Assembly (NCBI RefSeq): GCF_010365305.1
Contig: NZ_CP048279.1
Coordinates: 806,001-870,000 of the forward strand
DNA length: 64,000 bases
From: Staphylococcus sp. MI 10-1553
Lineage (GTDB): Bacteria; Bacillota; Bacilli; Staphylococcales; Staphylococcaceae
Direction of reading: 5' to 3'
The notes under the pieces were generated by a model. That model searched no databases. It was not told the DNA's origin and saw only the letters and a program-made list of their open reading frames with translations. The position numbers and the translations under genes were made by a program. Below, in pieces: positions 7,141 to 15,374 of this stretch. Numbering within the stretch: position 1 is the stretch's first letter; every line of letters starts with the position of its first letter.

Positions 7141-8706
7141 ATGTCAATTACTGAAAAACAGCGCCAACAACAAGCGGAATTACATAAAAAATTGTGGTCT
7201 ATCGCGAATGACTTAAGAGGGAACATGGATGCGAGCGAGTTCCGTAATTATATTTTAGGGCTCATTTTTTATCGTTTCTTATCGGAAAAAGCAGAAGCAG
7301 AAGTCGCTGAAGCCTTATCAGGAGAAACACTGTCATACGAAGAAGCATGGGCAGATCCAGAATATCGAGAAGACTTAAAAGGTGAATTGTTAGACACAGT
7401 CGGCTACTACATCGAACCGCAAGATTTGTTTAGCACAATGGTGAAGGAAATTGAAAACCAACGTTTTGATATCGAACATTTAGCGAAAGCCATTCGCAAA
7501 GTCGAAACGTCAACGCTCGGTCAAGACAGTGAAGAAGATTTCATCGGGCTATTTAGTGATATGGATTTAAGTTCGACACGACTGGGTAATACTGTTAAAG
7601 ATCGTACAGCATTATTAAGTAAAGTGATGGTGAACTTAGCGGACTTGCCATTTGTACATAGCGACATGGAAATTGACATGTTAGGCGACGCATACGAATA
7701 TTTAATCGGACGTTTCGCGGCGAGTGCAGGTAAAAAAGCAGGCGAATTCTATACGCCACAACAAGTATCGAAAATTTTAGCGCAAATCGTCACATTAGGA
7801 AAAGATAAATTAAGAAATGTATATGATCCCACATGTGGTTCAGGTTCCTTACTGTTACGTGTCGGTAAAGAAACGAAAGTGTACCGTTATAATGGACAAG
7901 AACGTAACAACACAACGTACAACTTAGCACGCATGAATATGTTGTTGCATGACGTCCGTTATGAAAACTTTGACATTCAAAACGACGATACACTCGAAAA
8001 TCCAGCCTTTTTAGGTGAGAAATTCGATGCCGTTGTAGCCAATCCACCATACAGTGCGAAATGGTCAGCCGACAGTAAATTCAATGACGATGACCGTTTC
8101 AGTGGTTACGGCAAACTCGCACCGAAATCAAAAGCCGACTTTGCTTTTATCCAACATATGGTGCACTATTTAGATGACGAAGGAACAATGGCAGTCGTCT
8201 TACCACATGGCGTCCTGTTCCGTGGTGCAGCAGAGGGTGTCATTCGACAATATCTTATTGAAGAGAAAAATTACTTAGACGCGGTTATTGGCTTACCGGC
8301 AAATATTTTCTACGGCACAAGCATTCCGACGTGTATTTTAGTGTTCAAAAAATGTCGTAAATCAGACCACGACGTGTTATTCATCGACGCATCTAACGCA
8401 TTCGAAAAAGGTAAAAATCAAAACCACTTAAACGACGAACACGTTGAAAAAATCATCGACACATACAAAAACAGAGCAACGATTGATAAATACAGCTATG
8501 CCGCAACATTACAAGAAATTGAAGACAATGACTACAACCTCAATATTCCGAGATATGTCGACACTTTTGAAGAGGAAGCACCCATCGACCTCGACCAAAT
8601 TCAACAAGATATCGTGAAAGTAGATGAAGACATCGCGCAAATCGAACAAGACATCGAGGGCTATTTGAAAGAATTAGGAGTGTTGAAGCATGACTCATCC
8701 AAATAA
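7141..8706 (+). CDS. hsdM: Type I restriction-modification methyltransferase HsdM
   Basis: A 521-residue N6-adenine methyltransferase subunit. An N-terminal helical HsdM domain (about 1-140) is followed by the AdoMet fold: motif I DPTCGSGSLL (from residue 229), catalytic motif IV NPPY (residues 301-304) and the GEFYTPQQVS entry motif near 200. The C-terminal coiled region contacts HsdS. CGGAGGAAAAGC precedes ATG 7141, making the upstream codons from 7111 unlikely. It overlaps hsdS by 17 bases, so the two are coupled. No hsdR is present in the window; in staphylococci hsdR often sits at a separate locus. Confidence 0.93.
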   Translation: MSITEKQRQQQAELHKKLWSIANDLRGNMDASEFRNYILGLIFYRFLSEKAEAEVAEALSGETLSYEEAWADPEYREDLKGELLDTVGYYIEPQDLFSTMVKEIENQRFDIEHLAKAIRKVETSTLGQDSEEDFIGLFSDMDLSSTRLGNTVKDRTALLSKVMVNLADLPFVHSDMEIDMLGDAYEYLIGRFAASAGKKAGEFYTPQQVSKILAQIVTLGKDKLRNVYDPTCGSGSLLLRVGKETKVYRYNGQERNNTTYNLARMNMLLHDVRYENFDIQNDDTLENPAFLGEKFDAVVANPPYSAKWSADSKFNDDDRFSGYGKLAPKSKADFAFIQHMVHYLDDEGTMAVVLPHGVLFRGAAEGVIRQYLIEEKNYLDAVIGLPANIFYGTSIPTCILVFKKCRKSDHDVLFIDASNAFEKGKNQNHLNDEHVEKIIDTYKNRATIDKYSYAATLQEIEDNDYNLNIPRYVDTFEEEAPIDLDQIQQDIVKVDEDIAQIEQDIEGYLKELGVLKHDSSK

Positions 8707-9910
8707 AAATGTACCGGAGTTAAGATTTCCAGGGTTTGAAGGTGAGTGGGAAGAGAAGAAACTAGGAGAAGTTCTAACGGTTCTAGACGGTGACAGGGGA
8801 AAAAATTATCCTTCTGGAACAGATTTTTCAGAAATGGAACACACTTTATTTTTAAGTGCAGTTAATGTTACTAAGAATGGTTTTCAATTTAATCAAAGGC
8901 AATATATAACTGAAGAAAAGTCACTTTCAATGGGAAATGGAAAATTAGCTGAAAACGATGTGGTTTTAACAACAAGAGGGTCTATTGGTAATGTAGGTTG
9001 GTATAATAAAAAAATATATAATAAAATTCCCTTTGCTAGAATTAACTCTGGAATGTTAATTTTAAGAACCAATAACGATAAGAAAGCTCAATTTTTAAGT
9101 CATTTTTTAAGAACAACAATAGGTAAAAGAAGAATCCAACTCATTAGCTTTGGTTCAGCACAGCCTCAATTGACAAAAAAAGATATTAAATTATATAAAA
9201 TGCATTTTCCTAATATAATTGAACAACAAAAAATAGGGGAGTTCTTCAGTAAACTCGACCGTCAAATTGAATTAGAAGAACAAAAGTTAGCATTGTTGGA
9301 AGAACAGAAAAAGGGCTATATGCAAAAGATTTTCTCACAAGAACTTCGATTTAAAGATGACAATGGAAATGATTATCCAGAGTGGGAAGAGAAGAAGTTA
9401 GGGGAAGTATACAAAGTAACAATGGGTCAAAGTCCTAAAAGTATTAATTATACAGATGATCATAGCTATCCTGTTTTAGTACAAGGAAATGCAGATTTAT
9501 ATAAAGGTAATATTTATCCTAGAATATATACTAAAGAAACTACAAAATTAGTGAAAGACGGAGATATATTGCTAACTGTAAGAGCGCCAGTAGGAGAAGT
9601 AGGGATAGCTCAATTTGAAGCATGTATAGGTCGGGGCGTCTGCTCAATAGTAGGGGATAAGTTTATTTATTACCACCTAGAATTTTTTAGCCTTCAAAGT
9701 AAATGGCAAAAGTTATCTCAAGGTAGTACATTTGAATCTATTTCAGGAAGCGAAGTTAGAAATGTTGAAGTTTCTATACCAAGTGCAAGTGAGAGAGAAA
9801 AGATAAGTCGTTATTTCACCAAATTAGATCAGTTAATTAATCGACAAACTCAAAAAATTGACTTGCTTAAACAGCGCAAGAAAGGCTTCTTACAAAAGAT
9901 GTTCGTATAA
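8690..9910 (+). CDS. hsdS: Type I restriction-modification specificity subunit HsdS
   Basis: A 406-residue DNA-recognition subunit with the classical two-half plan. Each half begins with a similar motif (ELRFPGFEGEWEEKKLGEV near residue 10; EWEEKKLGEV again near 234), then a target recognition domain, then a helical spacer (FFSKLDRQIELEEQKLALLE near 185-215; YFTKLDQLINRQTQKIDLL near the end). The recognition domains are visibly more AT-rich than hsdM, as expected for recombining TRDs. The two TRDs differ, so a bipartite target is expected; it cannot be read from sequence. Confidence 0.92.
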   Translation: MTHPNKNVPELRFPGFEGEWEEKKLGEVLTVLDGDRGKNYPSGTDFSEMEHTLFLSAVNVTKNGFQFNQRQYITEEKSLSMGNGKLAENDVVLTTRGSIGNVGWYNKKIYNKIPFARINSGMLILRTNNDKKAQFLSHFLRTTIGKRRIQLISFGSAQPQLTKKDIKLYKMHFPNIIEQQKIGEFFSKLDRQIELEEQKLALLEEQKKGYMQKIFSQELRFKDDNGNDYPEWEEKKLGEVYKVTMGQSPKSINYTDDHSYPVLVQGNADLYKGNIYPRIYTKETTKLVKDGDILLTVRAPVGEVGIAQFEACIGRGVCSIVGDKFIYYHLEFFSLQSKWQKLSQGSTFESISGSEVRNVEVSIPSASEREKISRYFTKLDQLINRQTQKIDLLKQRKKGFLQKMFV

Positions 9911-10104
9911 ATATAAAATGTTATTAAACAATAGATATTAAGTGAATGAAAAATCAGATAAGGCTGTCTTTATTTTCAAACAGTATTTTACATTTAATAG
10001 TATTAAAAATCGAAAAAATCATATTTTGCTACAAATGTATGAGGAAAAGTCATATCAATTAGTATTTTCTAACTCATTAAACTATATGAGGGAAGAAAGC
10101 GCAT

Positions 10105-10263
10105 ATGGATAAAAGCACAAATAATTTAGTGAAAGTATACTTTATTAAAGCAATGTACTTTTTCCTGGCAGCTTTTGCTAATATACTCACTATAATTCAA
10201 ACTCAAAACTTTTCTGTTATAATGCTAGGAATTTTCCTATCATTGCACTCCAATAATGATTGA
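10105..10263 (+). CDS. Small membrane protein (52 residues), unrecognised
   Basis: ATG 10105 follows GAGGGAAGAAAG at a usable distance. It opens a 52-codon frame starting MDKSTNNLVKVYFIKAMYF with two hydrophobic stretches (about 12-31 and 36-47) and ends HSNND. I do not recognise a named family. It sits between hsdS and the PerR-box peptide in the accessory block. It may be a genuine small membrane protein or a chance frame. Confidence 0.4.
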   Translation: MDKSTNNLVKVYFIKAMYFFLAAFANILTIIQTQNFSVIMLGIFLSLHSNND

Positions 10264-10330
10264 TAATGATGTGAAGGTAACCTACAGAAGCGTTACAGTT
10301 ATTTTAAGGCGGATAGGTTACATTCTGCCG

Positions 10331-10366
10331 TGTACATTTCTGTTTTTAAATTTATAATGATTATAA
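10331..10366 (+). promoter_or_regulatory. Exact PerR box overlapping a promoter
   Basis: TTATAATGATTATAA (10352-10366) is a perfect 7-1-7 palindrome and equals the published PerR consensus TTATAATNATTATAA; Fur boxes are close relatives. Its left half contains a -10 (TATAAT, 10353-10358), with a weak TGTACA 16 bases upstream. A repressor here would block RNA polymerase for the small gene starting at 10394. Confidence 0.55.
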
Positions 10367-10393
10367 GTTTGTGGATCATAAAAAGCTTTTGAC

Positions 10394-10594
10394 ATGTTCA
10401 TATTCAAAAAATCCCTCATTGCATTGGCGCTGCTTTTAACGCTGATTACTGCTCATATTGCAGAACATCATTTTCAAGTATCTCAAGGTGTTAACGATAA
10501 AAAAAGCAGCCATACGCGACAAACAAAACGTAAACACGTCATTGAAATTTTACTTAAAGGCCCTGAGTATAGTGCCGCAGTTTATGGAATTTAA
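10394..10594 (+). CDS. Small exported or membrane-anchored peptide under PerR/Fur-type control
   Basis: A 66-residue frame: a lysine-containing N-terminus and hydrophobic core (about residues 7-20, signal-like, LIALALLLTLITAH), then a His-containing and basic segment (AHIAEHHF, RQTKRKH). No clear Shine-Dalgarno sequence is visible before the ATG, which lowers confidence. The only cue to function is the exact PerR box 28 bases upstream, suggesting induction by peroxide or metal change. No family was recognised. Confidence 0.4.
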   Translation: MFIFKKSLIALALLLTLITAHIAEHHFQVSQGVNDKKSSHTRQTKRKHVIEILLKGPEYSAAVYGI

Positions 10595-10648
10595 ACATGT
10601 AATGCCTAATATATTGCACGCGTCTTTCTAGCAACAACATATCATCAA

Positions 10649-10694
10649 AAAATCCCGCTACGTTTGCCCAGCTAAACGAAAGTAACGGGATTTT
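10649..10694. terminator. Bidirectional terminator
   Basis: A-rich AAAATCCCG at the left pairs with CGGGATTTT at the right, with inner TTT/AAA pairing. It serves the small plus-strand gene and the minus-strand PTS operon. Confidence 0.75.
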
Positions 10695-10705
10695 AGTTTC
10701 ATTTC

Positions 10706-11599
10706 TTATAATTTTTGTAAAATGCCTAAGCTTGAGAAAAGAATAGCTACGATAATAACGATGAAAATCGCACGCGTTGAGTTCATGTTTTTACGACCTA
10801 ATAACCAATAGACACCGAAAACGACTGCTAATGGTACAAGACGTGGTAAAATCATATCTGCATTTTTACTGAAGTTGACAGTGACATCACCAAGTGTTGG
10901 CTCAAATGCAAATTTCACACGAATCATTGTCGCAACGAGAGCACCCACCATGAAGACACCCATTAATGTTGCTGCATTCGTTAATGATTCTAAACGGTGT
11001 TGCATTGTTGTCACGAGTGAAATCCCTTCTTTATATGCGAATGGCAATTGTTTCCATCTGAAGCCGATAATGAATAAGACTGCAAAGAACCAAAGTAAAA
11101 TACCGAATGGGTTACCGTCTGCTGCCATGTTTGCTGCGATGGCACCGAAGATGGTTGGAATTAATGAACCGAAAATGGCATCCCCAACTGCCGCGAATGG
11201 TCCCATTAAACCGACTTTAATCCCTTTAACAGATTCTTTTGCTTTAAGACCTTCATTTTCTTCCATTGCGATATCAATACCTGTCACAATTGTATTAAAG
11301 TAGTTACTTGTATTGAAGAATTGCGCATGTGTACGCATCATTTCTTTTAATTCAGGTGAGTTATCGCCATAGATTTTACGTAATTGCGGCAAAATCGTAA
11401 ATAAGTAACCAGAACCTTGCATACGCTCGTAGTTCCAACCCCATTGGAAGAATAGTAAACTACGTAAGTTGATTTGACGAAAGTCTTTCTTCGTGAGTTG
11501 ATATGGTTCTTTAGGGGGACTTCCTGTTAATGTTGGATCTTCAAATGGATTGTTTAATGCTAAAGGTTCTTTTGAATTTTTCGTTTTAGAGTTCGTCAT
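10706..11599 (-). CDS. PTS mannose/fructose/sorbose family IID component
   Basis: A 297-residue membrane subunit. The N-terminal soluble part includes FFQWGWNYERMQGSGY and the GLMGPFAAVGDAIFGSLIPT block near residue 130, both typical of EIID of the mannose PTS family, followed by C-terminal membrane segments. It forms the sugar channel with IIC and takes part in phosphorylating transport. The start overlaps the IIC stop by 14 bases. The operon lacks IIA and IIB here, so the phosphoryl-transfer parts must come from elsewhere. Family members import mannose, N-acetylgalactosamine, galactosamine and glycosaminoglycan disaccharides. Confidence 0.9.
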   Translation of the reverse strand: MTNSKTKNSKEPLALNNPFEDPTLTGSPPKEPYQLTKKDFRQINLRSLLFFQWGWNYERMQGSGYLFTILPQLRKIYGDNSPELKEMMRTHAQFFNTSNYFNTIVTGIDIAMEENEGLKAKESVKGIKVGLMGPFAAVGDAIFGSLIPTIFGAIAANMAADGNPFGILLWFFAVLFIIGFRWKQLPFAYKEGISLVTTMQHRLESLTNAATLMGVFMVGALVATMIRVKFAFEPTLGDVTVNFSKNADMILPRLVPLAVVFGVYWLLGRKNMNSTRAIFIVIIVAILFSSLGILQKL

Positions 11600-12485
11600 C
11601 TTCTATTTCCCCCTCATCATCTACACTTGACTGTTGACGTTGTTGACCCGCATATCTTGGTACTGTTTGCGTGCTACGTTGGTAAGCCATTGTTGCTAAA
11701 CTGAACCCGATTAAAGCAACTGCAAGCATTGGAAGTGGGCCCATTGCAGCTGTAAAGTTTTTGTCTAAACCAGCGACTGAAGTACCTAAAGTTGTTAAAC
11801 CACCAAAAATCGTAACGAATAATGCAGTAATGATGAAACCAAGAATAAAGTATGGGTAATGACGTTTTAATGGTAAGTATTTTAATAAGATTGCGAAACC
11901 AACAGCTGGTAAAAGGGCACCTGCTAATGTTAAGCCATCACCTAACCATTTTAAGTCAGTGTTTAAGTAATTTACGACCGGCTTAACGATATTGCTACCG
12001 AAAGTTAAAGCTAAAAACACAGGAACCGCACGTGATAATGACCACGGAATCGCCCCGTATAAGTAGTTGCGTTCAATGGCACGATAGTCCATTTTTTCAA
12101 TTTTGCTATCAATACGATGTGCAAAAAATGTGTTAGTGAAACGAGCTAAAATATCAGTTTGAATCATTAAACTCGCTACCGGCACCCCTAAAGTTGCTAA
12201 CGCTTGTTCTGGATTCATACCAATCGCAACTGAAAAAGCTACCGCTAATACAGTACCTGAGTTGGCATCGATATGAGATGCACCACCAAATGTCCCAACT
12301 CCGAGGATTGTTAACTGCATACCGCCCCCAATAATAAGGCCTGTAGTGACATCACCCATAACGAGACCACTGATAAGGCCGGCCATGACAGGTTGTGCTA
12401 AAAATCCGAATGATAAGTTATCTAGAATTTGGACACCTGCATAGATTGTTAAAAGTAAAACTTGCCACCATAGAATATCCATCAT
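11586..12485 (-). CDS. PTS mannose/fructose/sorbose family IIC component
   Basis: A 299-residue integral membrane permease starting MMDILWWQVLLLTIYAG, with about 8-9 hydrophobic segments and the GGGMQLTILGVGTFGGASHIDANSGT block near residue 55 typical of EIIC (AgaW/ManY type). AGGGAG lies 6 bases before ATG 12485; the TTG at 12491 would leave no spacing. The hydrophilic acidic C-terminus (DDEGEIEDDEL) is at the cytoplasmic end. It is the middle gene of the sulfatase-IIC-IID operon. Confidence 0.9.
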   Translation of the reverse strand: MMDILWWQVLLLTIYAGVQILDNLSFGFLAQPVMAGLISGLVMGDVTTGLIIGGGMQLTILGVGTFGGASHIDANSGTVLAVAFSVAIGMNPEQALATLGVPVASLMIQTDILARFTNTFFAHRIDSKIEKMDYRAIERNYLYGAIPWSLSRAVPVFLALTFGSNIVKPVVNYLNTDLKWLGDGLTLAGALLPAVGFAILLKYLPLKRHYPYFILGFIITALFVTIFGGLTTLGTSVAGLDKNFTAAMGPLPMLAVALIGFSLATMAYQRSTQTVPRYAGQQRQQSSVDDEGEIEDDEL

Positions 12486-12499
12486 TTTCAACTCCCTTT

Positions 12500-12515
12500 A
12501 TGTTAACGCTTACAT
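12500..12515 (-). promoter_or_regulatory. cre-like site in the IIC leader
   Basis: ATGTTAACGCTTACAT matches the CcpA consensus WTGNAARCGNWWWCAW with one mismatch. It lies between the sulfatase gene and IIC. A LacI- or GntR-type operator is an alternative. Confidence 0.5.
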
Positions 12516-12556
12516 CATTTATTTAAACTGAAGCTATATGTGCAGTACATATAGCT

Positions 12557-14074
12557 TTAGAATAAAACAGTGTCATATTGATTGAATGATTGACGTTGAC
12601 GCTGTGCAGATTTGTTTCGCGCTTGTAAATGATCGAGTGTAGGTTTTGTTTCAGGCAAAATCTGCAGTTCACCATTTTTCACAAAACCTTCTTCTCTATC
12701 CGTCAATGCTTTAATCAATTGTTGCTTTAATTCATTTTTAATCGCTTGATGTTCAGCTTCATGAATTAAGTTATGTTTTTCATGTGGGTCATTTTGATAA
12801 TGAAACAATTGTTCTATCCCTCTTACTGGATACCATGTGTATTTCCAAGCTTCATTCATAATAAATTGGTTCGAATCTTTACCGAAACTGTGTTCACCAT
12901 GTAAATATTCGCGTGTCACAAAAGTATCATCATAAAGGGCAGGTTTTAAGCTCACACCATCAATGTTTTTGGGAATGTCGATATTAGCCAAATCTAATAA
13001 AGTCGGATAAATATCTCTTAATTCTCCAATTTGATGTAAATCGTGATGCTTTCCTTTTAATAAGTTGCCTTTATCATAAATCATCATCGGAATGTGAATG
13101 CTCCCTTGATATGGGTACGCTTTTCTGAATAAATTGTGTTCGCCTAATTGATCGCCATGATCAGATACAAATAAAATGATTGTATTTTTCGCGATTCGTT
13201 GTTCATTCAATGCGATAAGGAAACGACCAATTTGGTGATCAATATGTGTGATATTACCGTAATAACCCGCACGCATACGATCCAATTCGTCTTTATGATA
13301 ATGTCCTTTTTTAGCTGTAATACTAAAAGGTAACGGCTCCTCTATATCTTTCCAGTCACCAATCTCAATCTCCGGAAATGCATCTATTTTATTCATATAC
13401 ATATCAAAATAGTATTGGGGCGGATTGAGTGGCGGGTGAGGGCGTGTAAATGAAAGGTTTAAGAAAAATGGTTTTTCGGGGTCTCTTCTTTGTAAAAAAC
13501 GAATGCCTTCATGTACAACCCAGTTTGTAGGATGATACTGTTCCTCATACATCCACGGACGTGCGACCCATGAATTCGGCTCGATGCCATCGTCCATTAA
13601 ATCTGCGCGATGACCTAACTGTTCTTTCAACCACATTAAATAATCGTCAGCATATTCGAAATTTTGACCATACGGTGCGGTGTACTGACGTGCTTCATGA
13701 AGATAACCATCATGCAACATTACATGATCAAAGCCAATACGTTTTCGTTCAGGTGTAACATGTAACTTTCCCACTGCCTCTGTTTGATAGCCTGCAATTC
13801 TAAAACTATCTGCCATAAATTGTTCGTAAGCCCAGTCCACATTGTCTTCATAACCGACCCGACCATGATTCGCTTGTGTCAAACCCGTCATCAGTGCTGC
13901 ACGACTTGCGATACAACTTGGCACAGCAGTATACATTTGATTGAAATGATAACCTTGAGATGCCAACATATCCAAATGTGGCGTTGAAACGACAGGGTGA
14001 TGATGATGACCTAATGTGTCAAAGCGCAGTTGATCTACACAAATGAGGATGATATTTGGTTGTTGTGTATCCAT
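12557..14074 (-). CDS. Cytoplasmic sulfatase (Cys-type)
   Basis: A 505-residue member of the alkaline phosphatase/sulfatase superfamily. C54 lies in CIASR, matching the C-x-[PA]-x-R signature whose cysteine must be oxidised to formylglycine. Metal-site residues are visible in CVDQLRFD near residue 14 and SDHGDQLGEH near residue 320. There is no signal peptide, so it would act on sulfated sugars after PTS import. Start ATG 14074 follows AAAGGAGAG; the upstream codons to 14140 are not needed. No sulfatase-maturating enzyme is encoded in the window. First gene of the operon with IIC and IID. Substrate unknown; sulfated amino sugars are a reasonable guess. Confidence 0.88.
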   Translation of the reverse strand: MDTQQPNIILICVDQLRFDTLGHHHHPVVSTPHLDMLASQGYHFNQMYTAVPSCIASRAALMTGLTQANHGRVGYEDNVDWAYEQFMADSFRIAGYQTEAVGKLHVTPERKRIGFDHVMLHDGYLHEARQYTAPYGQNFEYADDYLMWLKEQLGHRADLMDDGIEPNSWVARPWMYEEQYHPTNWVVHEGIRFLQRRDPEKPFFLNLSFTRPHPPLNPPQYYFDMYMNKIDAFPEIEIGDWKDIEEPLPFSITAKKGHYHKDELDRMRAGYYGNITHIDHQIGRFLIALNEQRIAKNTIILFVSDHGDQLGEHNLFRKAYPYQGSIHIPMMIYDKGNLLKGKHHDLHQIGELRDIYPTLLDLANIDIPKNIDGVSLKPALYDDTFVTREYLHGEHSFGKDSNQFIMNEAWKYTWYPVRGIEQLFHYQNDPHEKHNLIHEAEHQAIKNELKQQLIKALTDREEGFVKNGELQILPETKPTLDHLQARNKSAQRQRQSFNQYDTVLF

Positions 14075-14174
14075 CCAATCTCTCCTTTCTCTATTTAATT
14101 TAAAAATAGCACTAATGGTACGTATTGACAATATGACCAATTTTAAAGGGAATAAGTGAATGATGGGGCTGCTA

Positions 14175-14190
14175 ATGTAAGCGCTTACTT
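14175..14190 (-). promoter_or_regulatory. cre-like operator upstream of the sulfatase operon
   Basis: ATGTAAGCGCTTACTT, a near-palindrome with one mismatch to the cre consensus, sits about 100 bases before the sulfatase ATG. It suggests carbon catabolite control or a LacI-family repressor. Confidence 0.55.
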
Positions 14191-14377
14191 AATTATAAGG
14201 CATTTCAGCTTGTCATGAGTGGTTATGACAAGTTTTGAAAATTTTCGAAAGAATTGTTAGAGTTCAATGTTAACTATTAAATGATGTCTTTTAGTATGGA
14301 CATAATAAAAAAAGAAAAAGTTAAGAAGGATTATAAAATCAAATAGTTCTATGCACTCTAAAAAGTAAAATAAGAAA

Positions 14378-14450
14378 CTTTGTATTGACTTTAAAAAAGG
14401 ATGAGCACCGCTTTGTATGGTATAATATATCTTTGTATAGTATTAAGTGT
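14378..14450 (+). promoter_or_regulatory. Extended -10 promoter with CTTTGTAT repeats
   Basis: TGGTATAAT (14418-14426) is an extended -10. CTTTGTAT occurs three times in phase with it, at 14378, 14411 and 14431. The last two head a 20-base tandem pair (CTTTGTATGGTAT / CTTTGTATAGTAT), two helical turns apart, straddling the -10. This looks like an operator for autoregulation of the kinase operon. The rest of 14191-14570 shows no gene. Confidence 0.5.
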
Positions 14451-14574
14451 TTGGCTAGGATTAGTTAAAAATTATTGTTCACTGAACTATTAGTTTATAC
14501 ATATGGTAATGTGTGATTTTTGATTCGCTTTTTATAATGTAACAATAACGAGTGATTAAAGGGGGAGGAAATTG

Positions 14575-15369
14575 TTGAAAGAATTAACAGAGATTACAAG
14601 TTTCGTTGGAATAAATTTTTCAACTGATCCTTTATATGCCAAAATCGAAAATACGGTTGTTATAGCCAAACACATCGACAATCCGCAAGGCCACTATGCA
14701 TTATTTAATGAATGTATGGGATATGCACTCGCTAAGAAAATGAAGATTCCAACGCCAGAATTTGGATGTGCAATATTTGTAGCAGGAAAAACTATAAATT
14801 ATATTGCATCTGAATATAGAATTAATCATAATGATCTTTTTACGTATACCGTTATGGAGAATTCAGTAGTTCCGATAGAAAACCCGATGCTGACAATGTC
14901 AATAGGTGAAAAAGAGATTGTAAAACTGATAATTTTCGATGTTATTATAACAAATCTTGATAGAAATAAAGGAAACTTACTCATAAAAATGCCTAAAAAA
15001 GGAGAAGAGCCGCGTTTATTTCCTATTGATTACACTCACATTTTTCCTGGGCAATGTATTTGGTTTGATGTCTTGAAGCGACCGTTTCCTAGTACTAAGA
15101 AAATTGTTGAACAAATTTTTGAGCACGGAGGACATCAAAATTTAATTGAAAATAGAAATTTTGATGCTATGCTAATAGACGAAGTAGCTCACGAGTTTAA
15201 AGTGAAATTACAGGGTATTGACATTTCCAGTATAATAGAAAGCGTACCTCAAATACTTCTAAGCCGTTTTGAAAAGAATGATATCGAGAATCTAAAGAAA
15301 TACTTAACAAGAAACATTGAAGAATATGATGATATAATTAAAGAAATTAAGCAATATTTAGTGAGGTGA
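14575..15369 (+). CDS. HipA-like kinase (HipA_2 type)
   Basis: A protein of about 264 residues with the compact HipA-like kinase plan: an ATP-site lysine in VIAKHID (about residue 32), NECMGYALAKKM-IPTPEFG helix, catalytic loop TNLDRNKGN (D near 129) and metal-binding D in FPIDYTHIF (near 152). Start is a TTG; GGGGGAGG favours TTG 14575 over TTG 14572. HipA proteins are Ser/Thr kinases, some of them toxins that phosphorylate translation or replication factors. This short type lacks the N-terminal HipA lobe and is usually found with a small partner instead of HipB. The coding region is AT-rich relative to its core neighbours. The downstream gene begins 5 bases after the stop. Confidence 0.75.
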   Translation: MKELTEITSFVGINFSTDPLYAKIENTVVIAKHIDNPQGHYALFNECMGYALAKKMKIPTPEFGCAIFVAGKTINYIASEYRINHNDLFTYTVMENSVVPIENPMLTMSIGEKEIVKLIIFDVIITNLDRNKGNLLIKMPKKGEEPRLFPIDYTHIFPGQCIWFDVLKRPFPSTKKIVEQIFEHGGHQNLIENRNFDAMLIDEVAHEFKVKLQGIDISSIIESVPQILLSRFEKNDIENLKKYLTRNIEEYDDIIKEIKQYLVR

Positions 15370-15374
15370 GCAAT

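Noticed and set aside
10875..11303. 142-codon plus-strand frame
   Set aside because: Antisense shadow of the PTS IID gene, Pro/Ala/Ser-rich in the way such shadows usually are.
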